26,083 bases of DNA, taken from a virus. The notes beneath the pieces were generated by a model. That model worked only from the letters and a program-made list of their open reading frames with translations. It searched no databases and was not told where the DNA came from. This document shows positions 5,886-11,990 of this stretch, piece by piece. The stretch lies in the IMG/VR virus record IMGVR_UViG_3300000115_000108, positions 5,603 through 31,685 of that record; one strand, 5' to 3'. Position numbers and translations under genes: made by a program. Each line of letters starts with the position of its first letter. Position 1 is the stretch's first letter.

Positions 5886-6565
5886 TTATTCTCCTCTAGT
5901 TTTCTTATTTTTTTTATCATTCTTATAACTCTTTTGTCATAATCTGTTGTAGTAGAAAACTTATCTAAAGTTTTGATAAGTTGTATAGAATCAAGTTGTT
6001 GATTTTCATCTAACATCTTTTGCCTTAACACTCTAAACTCTTTGTAAGCATTATGATTGTTTAGCAATCTTACATATTCTTTTACACTATCGCATTTACT
6101 AGCGAAAGCTCTCACACCCCAACCTGGCCATTTGTCTATGCCGTGTGGTAAGAGGTGTGGAGTATCTTTACTCCATGTTCTTATACCAAATAGATTGTTT
6201 GCCTCTTTAGCAAATCTACTCATACCCCAACCAGACTCTAACGCAGCCTGACCTATAATCATCTCGTATGGTACTCGTTTATCTTTTGGTAATGTGAAGT
6301 TAATATAGTTTATACATTTGTGCATAGCACGTACAAATTGAATATCATTATTGTATGTAAATTCAGGTTCTTGTAAATCCATTTCTTCTATTTTTTTCAT
6401 ATAGAATAAATCAAGTTCTTCGTTGACCTGAGCCTTAGCTGTCTTGTTAGGATTGTATGTACCGTATGCGTAAGCAATAACACATAATATCAATATTGTA
6501 AAAAATACCTTTGTATAAAACCAAGCCTTATTTGCTAGTCTATACCAATTATATGATTTGCCCAT
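5882..6565 (-). CDS. membrane-anchored glucosaminidase (Bax/FlgJ-like)
   Basis: A 227-residue peptidoglycan hydrolase. A hydrophobic anchor at about residues 14-35 (AWFYTKVFFTILILCVIAYA) is followed by a linker, then a glucosaminidase domain: VPYEMIIGQAALESGWGMSR with catalytic-position Glu110, EANNLFGI, and a GWGVRAF segment that replaces the usual W-x-x-R region, then VKEYVRLLNNHNAYKEFR. The layout resembles E. coli Bax, which cleaves the glycan N-acetylglucosamine bond. With the M15 peptidase it gives the phage two different muralytic activities. The N-terminal signal-anchor could allow export by Sec without a holin, as in signal-anchor-release endolysins. The gene overlaps its neighbours at both ends. 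Confidence 0.85.
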   Translation of the reverse strand: MGKSYNWYRLANKAWFYTKVFFTILILCVIAYAYGTYNPNKTAKAQVNEELDLFYMKKIEEMDLQEPEFTYNNDIQFVRAMHKCINYINFTLPKDKRVPYEMIIGQAALESGWGMSRFAKEANNLFGIRTWSKDTPHLLPHGIDKWPGWGVRAFASKCDSVKEYVRLLNNHNAYKEFRVLRQKMLDENQQLDSIQLIKTLDKFSTTTDYDKRVIRMIKKIRKLEENK

Positions 6566-6839
6566 CTTTAACCACTTTTTTTAAGTCTTTTATTGTTTTC
6601 TTTTTATCAATCATAACTTCATACCATTTGTATCTGACCATGTGTTCGTTACTAGGTCCGATTAGTGGTATGTCGTATTGTCTTTGAAAAGTTACTAAGC
6701 CTTTTAGGTATAAAGGAACAATTGTATCTAGTACACTTGTTTTGTCTTTAAAATCTTTAGGTACTGTCGGTGTTTTATAGTGACCTTTACCTTTGATTAG
6801 TTCGTTTAATATCTCTTTATGTTTTTTCAATAGTTTCAT
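6549..6839 (-). CDS. hypothetical 96-residue basic protein
   Basis: Not recognised. It is rich in Lys (KLLKKHKEILNELIKGK at the start, KKKTIKDLKKVVKDG at the end), with a hydrophobic middle containing VLDTIVPLYLKGLVTF. The LNELIKG start, a helix-turn-helix-like spacing and the basic character could fit a small winged-helix or DNA-associated protein, but no domain is certain. It overlaps the glucosaminidase start by 17 bases and shares a one-base junction with the gene upstream (6839). Confidence 0.6.
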   Translation of the reverse strand: MKLLKKHKEILNELIKGKGHYKTPTVPKDFKDKTSVLDTIVPLYLKGLVTFQRQYDIPLIGPSNEHMVRYKWYEVMIDKKKTIKDLKKVVKDGQII

Positions 6840-7114
6840 TATATACCTCTCTTTACATAATATTCATAACCGTGTTCTTCAAATTTCTTTTGTATAAACA
6901 CAAGGTTATTGTTATTCAAATGGGTCCTGTACCCTTTGAAAATCTTTTTACTTGTTCTGCCTGGAAAATTAGTTAGTATATCTTTTTGTAGATGACCTGT
7001 ATAATATAATTCCCACTCACTAATATTATTATCTATTACTTTATCAATAATAGTAATGCCTTTTTTTATTTGTTTTTGTAACCACTCATCAATATGATTT
7101 TTCTCACCTTTCAT
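6839..7114 (-). CDS. hypothetical 91-residue protein
   Basis: Not recognised. It is charged, with predicted helices (DEWLQKQIKKGITIIDKVID) and an aromatic-rich C-terminus (EEHGYEYYVKRGI). No signal peptide, membrane segment or cysteine motif. The stop of this gene overlaps the start of the 96-residue gene, and the SprT-like gene ends 13 bases upstream, so all are co-transcribed. Confidence 0.58.
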   Translation of the reverse strand: MKGEKNHIDEWLQKQIKKGITIIDKVIDNNISEWELYYTGHLQKDILTNFPGRTSKKIFKGYRTHLNNNNLVFIQKKFEEHGYEYYVKRGI

Positions 7115-7127
7115 AATATAACTTTCT

Positions 7128-7541
7128 TTATAATCGTAAACCGATGTAGTTTACTTTAGGTTCAAAGGACCAGAATAAATCATTGTGGTTACCTGTATCG
7201 CCTAAATTCTGCATTTGATATAAATGTACCATTTCATGGACTAGCGTATCCAAGAAATCTTTTTTGTTAGGATAAGAAGGCAACATCTCTAGTTTGTACA
7301 ATCTAGTACCTGCTCTTTTCCACTCTAATACAACAACTTGACCTATACATTTTTGTCTTGTTAGGTCTTTGATTTCTACTTGACCAAAAGGTGAAAGTTT
7401 ACTATCAAATAGTGCTGAATTGAATAACTTGAAATAAGTTTTTATATCTTTGTAAGTTGAAATGTATTTACGCTTACCAGATAGTTCTCTTATGAGTTTT
7501 CTTTTAAGTTTAAGTGCTTTTAGTTTTCTAGTTGTTACCAT
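7128..7541 (-). CDS. SprT-like zinc metallopeptidase
   Basis: A 137-residue SprT-family protein. TYFKLFNSALFDSKLS (about 35-50) matches the SprT N-terminal motif (FN-x-x-LF-x-x-x-L), and the zinc-binding HEMVHLYQ gives His102, Glu103 and His106, with His119 in GNHNDLFW as the probable third ligand. The C-terminal zinc ribbon seen in bacterial SprT is missing. Eukaryotic Spartan/SprT proteins degrade proteins crosslinked to DNA; SprT-like genes recur in T4-like phages, where the substrate is unknown. The very basic N-terminus (residues 5-25) could bind DNA. The gene overlaps the exported 103-residue protein upstream by 14 bases. Confidence 0.82.
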   Translation of the reverse strand: MVTTRKLKALKLKRKLIRELSGKRKYISTYKDIKTYFKLFNSALFDSKLSPFGQVEIKDLTRQKCIGQVVVLEWKRAGTRLYKLEMLPSYPNKKDFLDTLVHEMVHLYQMQNLGDTGNHNDLFWSFEPKVNYIGLRL

Positions 7542-7839
7542 TTAAAATTTGTTCCTTATATTTGTCGTCAAGTTGTAATCTTAAATCAGCAGCAATACCC
7601 TCTATTATTTGAGGTAGGTATGCCTGTAATATAGTAACTGAATCGATCATAAACTTATGGGCAAGTCTTTCTATTTCTTGTTCCATAATGTATGATGTAT
7701 CAATATTCGTGCCTTTAATCTTTTCTGATATAACGTGACTTATAACAGCCGTGTTATAATCGTTAGCTTTGGCTAGACTAGATAGTCCGAACCATATAAT
7801 AGAATTTAATACAATTATTGTTATCAAAAATTTACGCAT
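7528..7839 (-). CDS. exported 103-residue protein of unknown function
   Basis: A signal peptide begins at the ATG at 7839 (MRKFLITIIVLNSIIWFGLS, cleavage near AKA-ND at about residue 25). The mature part is helical and acidic with no cysteine. I chose 7839 because the upstream gene stops at 7832 and GAGG lies nine bases before it; an ATG at 7845 is nearly as good, and one at 7884 would add residues inside the previous gene. Function is not recognised; it is one of many exported small proteins in this window. Confidence 0.68.
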   Translation of the reverse strand: MRKFLITIIVLNSIIWFGLSSLAKANDYNTAVISHVISEKIKGTNIDTSYIMEQEIERLAHKFMIDSVTILQAYLPQIIEGIAADLRLQLDDKYKEQILNGNN

Positions 7840-8026
7840 TAGCATGAGCCTCGTAAATAACTTCATCAATATTGTGTTCGTCAATTCCGACTAAATTTAA
7901 ATTATCAACTTTCATAATTTTAGTCTTAGCAGTTGATCTATCTATTTCGCCAGATGTTAATTGACCTATAATAGTATCAACATTCTTCTCGGCTGACTCT
8001 TCAGCCCATTGTTTTACTTTTGACAT
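7832..8026 (-). CDS. hypothetical 64-residue protein
   Basis: A soluble, mostly helical acidic protein (VKQWAEESAEKNVDTIIGQL ... SGEIDRSTAKTKIM). The ATG at 8026 has an ideal ribosome site (AAAGGAG), whereas the longer open frame to 8155 would start within a hairpin and read through the promoter, so it was not used. Function unknown. It is the first gene after the promoter at 8061-8089 and is probably followed by the exported protein, SprT-like gene and glucosaminidase in one operon. Confidence 0.7.
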   Translation of the reverse strand: MSKVKQWAEESAEKNVDTIIGQLTSGEIDRSTAKTKIMKVDNLNLVGIDEHNIDEVIYEAHANA

Positions 8027-8060
8027 AATATAATCTCCTTTTTTGTTGTTTTCATACTTA

Positions 8061-8089
8061 AATATAACATAATTTAGCGTATGAATCAA
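8061..8089 (-). promoter_or_regulatory. sigma70-type promoter for the 8026-leftward operon
   Basis: TTGATT (8084-8089), 17 bases, TATATT (8061-8066), preceded by a T tract and GC. It is the weakest match among the set of seven but keeps the exact spacing and the GC before the -35 box. The leader to the ATG at 8026 is about 28 bases and contains the AAAGGAG ribosome site. Confidence 0.7.
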
Positions 8090-8129
8090 GCAAAAAATGG
8101 ACAAATAATGTAGATAAATCAATGATTTA

Positions 8130-8160
8130 ATAGGGTGCGACATTCTGTCATGCACCCTAT
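8130..8160 (-). terminator. terminator-like hairpin after the DUF6433 gene
   Basis: A 9 bp perfect stem (8130-8138 with 8152-8160; minus-strand arms ATAGGGTGC and GCACCCTAT) enclosing a second 4 bp stem (GACA/TGTC) and a GAA loop. It lies between the end of the DUF6433 gene (8200) and the promoter at 8061-8089, the right place to end late transcripts coming from 8741. There is only a weak U-rich tail on the minus strand, so an RNA-stabilising 3' hairpin is also possible. Confidence 0.6.
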
Positions 8161-8199
8161 AGTTGAATTTTATAGAATCACTCTATAATATTTATGATA

Positions 8200-8685
8200 T
8201 TAGAAGGTTTTGTATTCTTCATTCCATCTAAATGCGTCTTTGACCACAGCATCCGTTAAACCTTTATACATTTTGTTTAGTTCTTTTTCTTTAACTGCAA
8301 TTAAAAGTTTAGCGTCATCAGCGTGTAGGCCTTCTAGCATTTGAATAAACATGATTTCTTTTTTAGATTTAGAAAGTTTTTTATCAGCGCCTTCTACAAA
8401 ATGCCATAGTCTTCTGGATTCTGTATATAGTGTTGTATGTTCAGTACCTGCTGGTGCGTCATTCTCTTTGTATGGTGGCGTACCCACTGGTAAATCCCAT
8501 TTGATTTTAGGATCAAAAGCACCTTTCAGTATTTGTCTTAATGGTACTGAATCGTTCTCTCTTAATACGTCAATCTTCTTTGATTTGTCTTTAGCGTTGT
8601 TTACTTTGGTTAGAATTTCATGTAGTAATGGAGCAGATGAACCTGCTGTATCCATACCATGTAATTGTGATGATGTCATTGGCAT
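8200..8685 (-). CDS. DUF6433 family protein
   Basis: A 161-residue protein with the features of DUF6433, a family conserved in T4-like cyanophages and relatives. LLHEILTKVNNAKDKSKKID (about 20-39) is followed by VLRENDSVPLRQILKGAFDP, then NDAPAGTEHTTLYTESRRLW, KKEIMFIQMLEGLH and GLTDAVVKDAFRW. The protein is helical and soluble; no role is known to me, though its conservation suggests a core T4-like function. A strong ribosome site (GAGGAGGG) precedes the ATG. A late promoter word (8741-8748) and a leader stem-loop (8712-8733) lie upstream, implying late, possibly abundant, expression. Confidence 0.78.
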   Translation of the reverse strand: MPMTSSQLHGMDTAGSSAPLLHEILTKVNNAKDKSKKIDVLRENDSVPLRQILKGAFDPKIKWDLPVGTPPYKENDAPAGTEHTTLYTESRRLWHFVEGADKKLSKSKKEIMFIQMLEGLHADDAKLLIAVKEKELNKMYKGLTDAVVKDAFRWNEEYKTF

Positions 8686-8711
8686 AATGCCCTCCTCATG
8701 TTGTTATGTAA

Positions 8712-8733
8712 AGGGGTAAGTCTCCCTACCCCT
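8712..8733 (-). promoter_or_regulatory. stem-loop at the 5' end of the DUF6433 leader
   Basis: A perfect 7 bp stem (8712-8718 with 8727-8733; minus-strand arms AGGGGTA and TACCCCT) around an 8-base loop. It lies just downstream of the late promoter word at 8741-8748, so the transcript would begin almost directly with this hairpin. That is the design of 5' RNA-stabilising stems; a terminator for transcripts from further right cannot be excluded. Confidence 0.55.
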
Positions 8734-8740
8734 ATACATT

Positions 8741-8748
8741 TATTTATA
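8741..8748 (-). promoter_or_regulatory. T4-type late promoter word TATAAATA
   Basis: Exact TATAAATA on the minus strand in the 74-base gap upstream of the DUF6433 gene; predicted start near 8734. It overlaps one arm of a perfect inverted repeat (ATACTC, three bases, GAGTAT; 8746-8760), which follows the stop codon of the winged-helix gene. With gp33 present, this is the most convincing late promoter in the window. Confidence 0.65.
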
Positions 8749-8759
8749 CTCGTGGAGTA

Positions 8760-9092
8760 TTAGGCATTTTTATATGCGAACGGAGTCCCATATAATTTTT
8801 TGATACCAGCAGCGATAATCGCTTTTGTTGGTACACCCATTCTGTATGAAGTACCTTTAGCAGTTTGGTTCACATATATCATGTTACCCTCTGCTCTTAA
8901 CGTATCAACAAGTGCTCTAGGTGATACTAGATCAAATTTGTTCCTTAGAGTTTTCCAAGTTACAGACTCACCTTTTGTTAAAAGGTTTAAAACTTTTTGT
9001 CTTTTTGACAAAGTTTTTCTGCCTCTAGTTTCAGTTTTTTTAGCTTTTGTTACAACTCTTAATGAGTCATTTGCGAATAATGATTTAAACAT
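8760..9092 (-). CDS. winged-helix-like putative DNA-binding protein
   Basis: A 110-residue basic protein. After a short MFKSLFANDSLR start and a basic linker with RGRKTLSKRQ, residues about 33-85 look like a winged helix: KVLNLLTKGESVTWKTL (helix 1, turn, helix 2), VSPRALVDTLRAEG (recognition-type helix) and a hairpin IYVNQTAKGTSYRMG. The C-terminus is hydrophobic and helical (TKAIIAAGIKKLYG). Related proteins are common in T4-like marine phages; the role is not known to me and could be transcriptional. Ribosome site AGAAGGAG precedes the ATG. The upstream 86 bases (9093-9178) hold no convincing gene or promoter. Confidence 0.68.
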   Translation of the reverse strand: MFKSLFANDSLRVVTKAKKTETRGRKTLSKRQKVLNLLTKGESVTWKTLRNKFDLVSPRALVDTLRAEGNMIYVNQTAKGTSYRMGVPTKAIIAAGIKKLYGTPFAYKNA

Positions 9093-9178
9093 TCAATTCA
9101 CTCCTTCTATTATGGCATTGATTAGAGTTACTAACTTTGCCAGCATTAGCAACTATCCCAAAGTGCTTTATGGAATTC

Positions 9179-9559
9179 TTAAAATTTTGTATAGTCAATA
9201 GTAATAGCATATGTGTCTTTACCTTCGCCTTTTGTTGTTACTGCTTTATCAACTCTTTCTTGTAAAGGGTGTTTCATATGTACAACCCTTAACAACATAG
9301 AGTTAATCGCCTCTAGCGTTAGTTTATAGTCACTTAAAAACGTTTTGTCTGTTATACTAATATTCTCATCTCTTAATATCAATAGCATTGACTCTGTTAA
9401 CTGTTCAGATATTGCCTGTACATAAACCTTGTTATGTTGCAATCTCATCATCTCCTGTCGTTTAGCGTCTAATTCTTGTGCCTTTTGATTAGGTCTTTTC
9501 ATAGGAATTTTAGGAAACAATATTACGTTATCAGGTGTATCTTTTTTATCTGTCATCAT
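9179..9559 (-). CDS. conserved phage protein with NVILFPKIP start
   Basis: A 126-residue soluble protein with an N-terminal PDNVILFPKIPMKRPNQ motif, a long helical region rich in Gln, Arg and Met (about 30-65), ISITDKTFLSDYKLTLEAI (about 70-88) and LLRVVHMKHPLQERVD. The pattern (V-I-x-FPKIP ... LT-x-x-x-L-x-L-x-x-x-x-I ... L-x-LEA-x-x-S-LLR ... HPLQ) is familiar from T4-like cyanophage hypothetical proteins. No function known. It starts in an ATGATG overlap with the 42-residue gene upstream. Confidence 0.7.
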   Translation of the reverse strand: MMTDKKDTPDNVILFPKIPMKRPNQKAQELDAKRQEMMRLQHNKVYVQAISEQLTESMLLILRDENISITDKTFLSDYKLTLEAINSMLLRVVHMKHPLQERVDKAVTTKGEGKDTYAITIDYTKF

Positions 9560-9684
9560 TTGTTCATAGGTTTCATTATGCCTTCAGGCCAAAATACTTC
9601 ATCATTGAGTTTTTTGATAGCAATTGAATTACATACTACTATAGTTAGTAGTACTAAAAGTAAAACAGTATTTAATTTACGCAT
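9556..9684 (-). CDS. 42-residue exported or membrane peptide
   Basis: A short gene filling the gap between glutaredoxin and the 126-residue gene. It reads MRKLNTVLLLVLLTIVV, CNSIAIKKLNDEV, then FWPEGIMKPMNK. The first 22 residues are a signal peptide or signal anchor with a CNS site that could be lipid-modified, though the lipobox is not typical. Both ends use the coupled junctions common here: its ATG overlaps the glutaredoxin stop (TAATG) and its TGA overlaps the next ATG. Ribosome site GGTGAGAAA is weak. Function unknown. Confidence 0.72.
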   Translation of the reverse strand: MRKLNTVLLLVLLTIVVCNSIAIKKLNDEVFWPEGIMKPMNK

Positions 9685-9953
9685 TATATTTTCTCACCTT
9701 TAAAGTTTACTAAACCTTTATCAGTAAAATATTCAACTAGTTCGTTATACCCACCGATATGTTTATCGTCTATTATAATTTGAGGCATAGTTCTTACTTG
9801 TTTACCTACGGCCTCGTAAAGTTGCTCGGGAGATGTAAAATCTTTACCGAACATCTTTTCTTTGTATTCAAAGCCTAGTGACTTTACAAGATGTTTAGAC
9901 TTCTCGCAATAGACACAATTAGGCTTTGAGTATATTTCAATCTTACGACTCAT
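9684..9953 (-). CDS. grx: glutaredoxin
   Basis: An 89-residue glutaredoxin. The active site is CVYC (Cys13, Cys16) after IEIYSKPN; TMPQIIID gives the cis-proline loop and HIGGYNEL the glutathione-binding GG motif. It is the likely reductant for the phage ribonucleotide reductase (NrdA ends in a CxxC tail), as T4 NrdC is for T4 NrdAB, though here the genes are about 6 kb apart. The start at 9953 has GAGG nine bases upstream; it overlaps the stop of the lipoprotein gene by 11 bases. A TTG at 9959 is possible but less likely. Confidence 0.9.
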   Translation of the reverse strand: MSRKIEIYSKPNCVYCEKSKHLVKSLGFEYKEKMFGKDFTSPEQLYEAVGKQVRTMPQIIIDDKHIGGYNELVEYFTDKGLVNFKGEKI

Positions 9954-10551
9954 TCGCAATAACCTCTACTTCATCATATGCCTTGTCAGCCATTTCTTTT
10001 AGTTTGAAAGCGTCAACAACAGTTTCAATAGAGTAGTTGTACATCTTATTGTACTCACCCATAGGTAATCTTAAACCAATCCATGATCTGTAGTATCCGT
10101 TCTTTGTTAGAGTCACCTCTTGTGCAAATACTTCATAACCTCTTACAGGCGTCTGTTTGATTATATTTACCAATGTAGTTTCTACATCTGTTACAACAGT
10201 TTTATTAGTATTCTTACCTAATTCTGTAGTAAATATTTTTGCTTTCTTATTCATCTCACCTTTTACTTTGTCAGCAAGTTCAGCTTTTGCAATCATCATA
10301 CCTTTTTCAATTGCAAGTTCTAAATCTGGTGAAACACTCGTACCAACACCAAAGATACAAACTTTATCTTTGCCTTTGCCGAACGTTTTAGTACCACATT
10401 CTTTCTTCTCGTTATAATCTTTCATATACCAAGACGGTACTTTTAGGACTTGTTTGTCCTTCTCTTGTTTGATCTTATAAGTACTACTTGAACAATTTGC
10501 AAGTGTAACACCCATAAGGCCTATCATTATATATTTGAGTACTTTACTCAT
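9943..10551 (-). CDS. LPP20-like lipoprotein
   Basis: A 202-residue lipoprotein. The signal ends in the lipobox LANC with Cys20. The mature part starts with a polar linker and VPSWYMKDY, followed by CIFGVGTSVSPDLELAIEKG and a long AKAELADKVKGEM helix; the VP-x-W-Y ... G-x-G-x-S ... A-x-x-x-A-x-x-x-x-LA layout is that of LPP20 family outer-membrane-associated lipoproteins. Later Trp/Gly-rich strands (YYRSWIGLRLPMGEYN) complete the domain. Such host-type lipoproteins are rare in phages; it may modify the envelope or block superinfection, but this is inference. Ribosome site AAAGGAG precedes the ATG; an internal promoter-like sequence lies upstream in the preceding gene. Confidence 0.72.
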   Translation of the reverse strand: MSKVLKYIMIGLMGVTLANCSSSTYKIKQEKDKQVLKVPSWYMKDYNEKKECGTKTFGKGKDKVCIFGVGTSVSPDLELAIEKGMMIAKAELADKVKGEMNKKAKIFTTELGKNTNKTVVTDVETTLVNIIKQTPVRGYEVFAQEVTLTKNGYYRSWIGLRLPMGEYNKMYNYSIETVVDAFKLKEMADKAYDEVEVIANES

Positions 10552-10702
10552 TCACCTTCTCCTTTACATTATTAAACACATTATATACTATATCCTTCGT
10601 TTTGTCAACAGCCTGTGTTTTATTAACTATTGATGTAAATGGATCCCATGCAAAAGCAAGGATAACCCATAAAATTGTAAGTGTCAGTAGACCTCTTATC
10701 AT
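10544..10702 (-). CDS. 52-residue single-span membrane protein
   Basis: A short gene in the gap between two exported-protein genes. It reads MIRGLLTLTILWVILAFAW, DPFTSIVNKTQAVDKTK, DIVYNVFNNVKEKVNE: one N-terminal membrane segment and an amphipathic helix. The ATG overlaps the upstream stop (ATGA) and its TAA overlaps the lipoprotein start by eight bases. GAGGTAAAAAA before the ATG offers a ribosome site. Its DNA also contains a promoter-like sequence. Function unknown. Confidence 0.72.
   Translation of the reverse strand: MIRGLLTLTILWVILAFAWDPFTSIVNKTQAVDKTKDIVYNVFNNVKEKVNE
10580..10608 (-). promoter_or_regulatory. possible promoter inside the 52-residue gene
   Basis: TTGACA (10603-10608), 17 bases, TATAAT (10580-10585): both boxes are perfect and spacing is ideal, with a start near 10573 and the lipoprotein ATG at 10551. 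It lies in coding sequence and has TG instead of GC before the -35 box, unlike the seven intergenic promoters, so it could be fortuitous. Confidence 0.45.
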
Positions 10703-11094
10703 TTTTTTACCTCCCAATTACCATCTTTATCAAGGCAAACTTTGCCAGGTTTATGATAGGCATGTTTCGGCCTTTCATAATTTCTGCAATAGGCAGGTGT
10801 AAACATATCTCTATAGTAAAATTGAGCATATAACTCCCAATAACTAGGTCCGTCATATGCTTTTCTACCGTCAGCACACTCTACAACCTCTTGTTTAACA
10901 ATCTCCCCATTGTCTAATTCTTTAATCTGTATCTTTATAAAACAATATTGATCTTTAATAGGTTGTATCTTATCATATTCAACCTTTGTAGTATTGTTTT
11001 CTAATGCCTCTAGTTTCTTCATTGTGTTTTCAAAACTATCTTCAGCATATACACTTGTAGCAAATAGTAATATAAAAAATAATCTAATCAACAT
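10699..11094 (-). CDS. exported 131-residue protein with C-terminal C-x4-DG-x-W motif
   Basis: A signal peptide starts at the ATG at 11094 (MLIRLFFILLFATSVYA, cleavage before EDS). The mature protein has a helical start, KDQYCFIKIQIKELDN, a middle rich in Tyr and Trp (SYWELYAQFYYRDMF) and ends GKVCLDKDGNWEVKK. That ending resembles the ending of the neighbouring lipoprotein (EVCKMPDGRW), a motif also seen in 17 kDa-type surface antigens. The start at 11094 overlaps the lipoprotein stop and gives a proper signal peptide; the frame upstream of it is not used. Four cysteines suggest disulfides in the periplasm. Function unknown. Confidence 0.68.
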   Translation of the reverse strand: MLIRLFFILLFATSVYAEDSFENTMKKLEALENNTTKVEYDKIQPIKDQYCFIKIQIKELDNGEIVKQEVVECADGRKAYDGPSYWELYAQFYYRDMFTPAYCRNYERPKHAYHKPGKVCLDKDGNWEVKK

Positions 11095-11575
11095 ACATCC
11101 ATCTCCCATCAGGCATTTTACATACTTCATGCCATTGCATTTGTCTATAAGGATTACCATATAGTATCGAATCAAAGAATCTAGTGTTATCTAAATTCTG
11201 ATCGTGTGTAGTTTCAACCATAGCACACTTGATAGGTCCTTTTAGATAGAAACCTGTAGTCTTAATAATACCATTACTGTTCGTTTTAGGATTTTGCCAT
11301 GTAGTAAACCCTGGACTATTAGGTGCATTGTCTAAATGATCTACAAATGCCCTTGTCATAAGTTGATCGTCTGTTTCAGCACTCATAAAGTCAGCACCTT
11401 TAAATGAACCTGCGACAGCACACGTTGCCACAACAGCAGGATTATCACTTAAATATGTGTAACACGCTGTACCAGCAACAGCCGCTGTGGTGGATGCACC
11501 GATAGTGGACTGATTCATGCTGGTACAATTAGAGAGCAACAACAAACTAGTTAATAGATAAAACAGTTTTTTCAT
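11084..11575 (-). CDS. lipoprotein with glycine-zipper-like segment and C-terminal C-x4-DG-x-W motif
   Basis: A 163-residue lipoprotein with lipobox LSNC (Cys17). After TSMNQSTIG it has an Ala/Gly-rich membrane-prone segment (STTAAVAGTACYTYLSDNPAV, about 29-50, then ATCAVAGSFKGADF) like the glycine zipper of 17 kDa surface antigens and related outer membrane lipoproteins. The C-terminal half carries a beta-rich domain ending EVCKMPDGRWMYVD, similar to the exported protein encoded directly downstream. It would sit in the outer membrane of an infected Gram-negative cell. Not a standard phage structural gene. The start overlaps the upstream gene by 29 bases. Confidence 0.7.
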   Translation of the reverse strand: MKKLFYLLTSLLLLSNCTSMNQSTIGASTTAAVAGTACYTYLSDNPAVVATCAVAGSFKGADFMSAETDDQLMTRAFVDHLDNAPNSPGFTTWQNPKTNSNGIIKTTGFYLKGPIKCAMVETTHDQNLDNTRFFDSILYGNPYRQMQWHEVCKMPDGRWMYVD

Positions 11576-11918
11576 CTTCTTTATCTTTCAATTTTTTAGC
11601 GGCTTCTTTTTCTTTTTGTAGTTCGGTCATATCTTCAATTCTTTTATCATGTGTATATTCTGATAAAGTTTTGCCGAATATTGTTTTATAGAAATGATCT
11701 ATAGGTACAGGAGCCGAGTAGGCAAGTATTAGATTATCAAAATTGATATCTAAATGTCTGTAAGATTTTGGGTGTGACTTTTTTGCGTCACGGTGTGATC
11801 TCAACACGTTGAGTCTATTTGTAAACACATTCTCATACGGTGGTTTACTTGTTGATTTTGCAATGTCTTTGTTTTTTGCAATCTTAAATTCATCAAATAC
11901 TTGTTCTTTAGTCATCAT
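11547..11918 (-). CDS. hypothetical 123-residue protein
   Basis: Not recognised. A soluble, basic protein with RLNVLRSHRDAKKSHPKSYR (about 35-54), a hydrophobic middle (NLILAYSAPVPIDHFYKTIF), and a highly charged C-terminal helix (TELQKEKEAAKKLKDKEDEK). The start follows its own promoter (11949-11977) and a ribosome site AAAGGACT. It heads the run of exported-protein genes and overlaps the lipoprotein start by 29 bases, so it probably shares their transcript. Confidence 0.65.
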   Translation of the reverse strand: MMTKEQVFDEFKIAKNKDIAKSTSKPPYENVFTNRLNVLRSHRDAKKSHPKSYRHLDINFDNLILAYSAPVPIDHFYKTIFGKTLSEYTHDKRIEDMTELQKEKEAAKKLKDKEDEKTVLSIN

Positions 11919-11948
11919 AATGTAGTCCTTTTGTTAGTTTATGAGTTA

Positions 11949-11977
11949 ATTCTATCATACAATTGTCTATTTGTCAA
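11949..11977 (-). promoter_or_regulatory. sigma70-type promoter for the exported-protein cluster
   Basis: TTGACA (11972-11977), 17 bases, TAGAAT (11949-11954). The bases before the -35 box, GTTTTTAACGC, are the same as at the promoter at 13760-13788. The leader to the ATG at 11918 is about 25 bases and holds AAAGGAC. Confidence 0.8.
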
Positions 11978-11990
11978 GCGTTAAAAACCC

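Noticed and set aside
7832-8155. Longer 107-residue form of the 64-residue protein
   Set aside because: Its extra N-terminus would be translated from within the hairpin at 8130-8160 and across the promoter at 8061-8089; the ATG at 8026 has AAAGGAG.
9093-9178. 86-base gap with short open frames, including 17 codons from an ATG ending next to the following ATG
   Set aside because: No ribosome site, too short to judge, and no promoter or strong hairpin seen; recorded as a gap without a supported feature.
8800-9201. 133-residue plus-strand frame opposite the winged-helix-like gene
   Set aside because: No plus-strand gene is otherwise supported in the window; opposite-strand shadow running into the gap.
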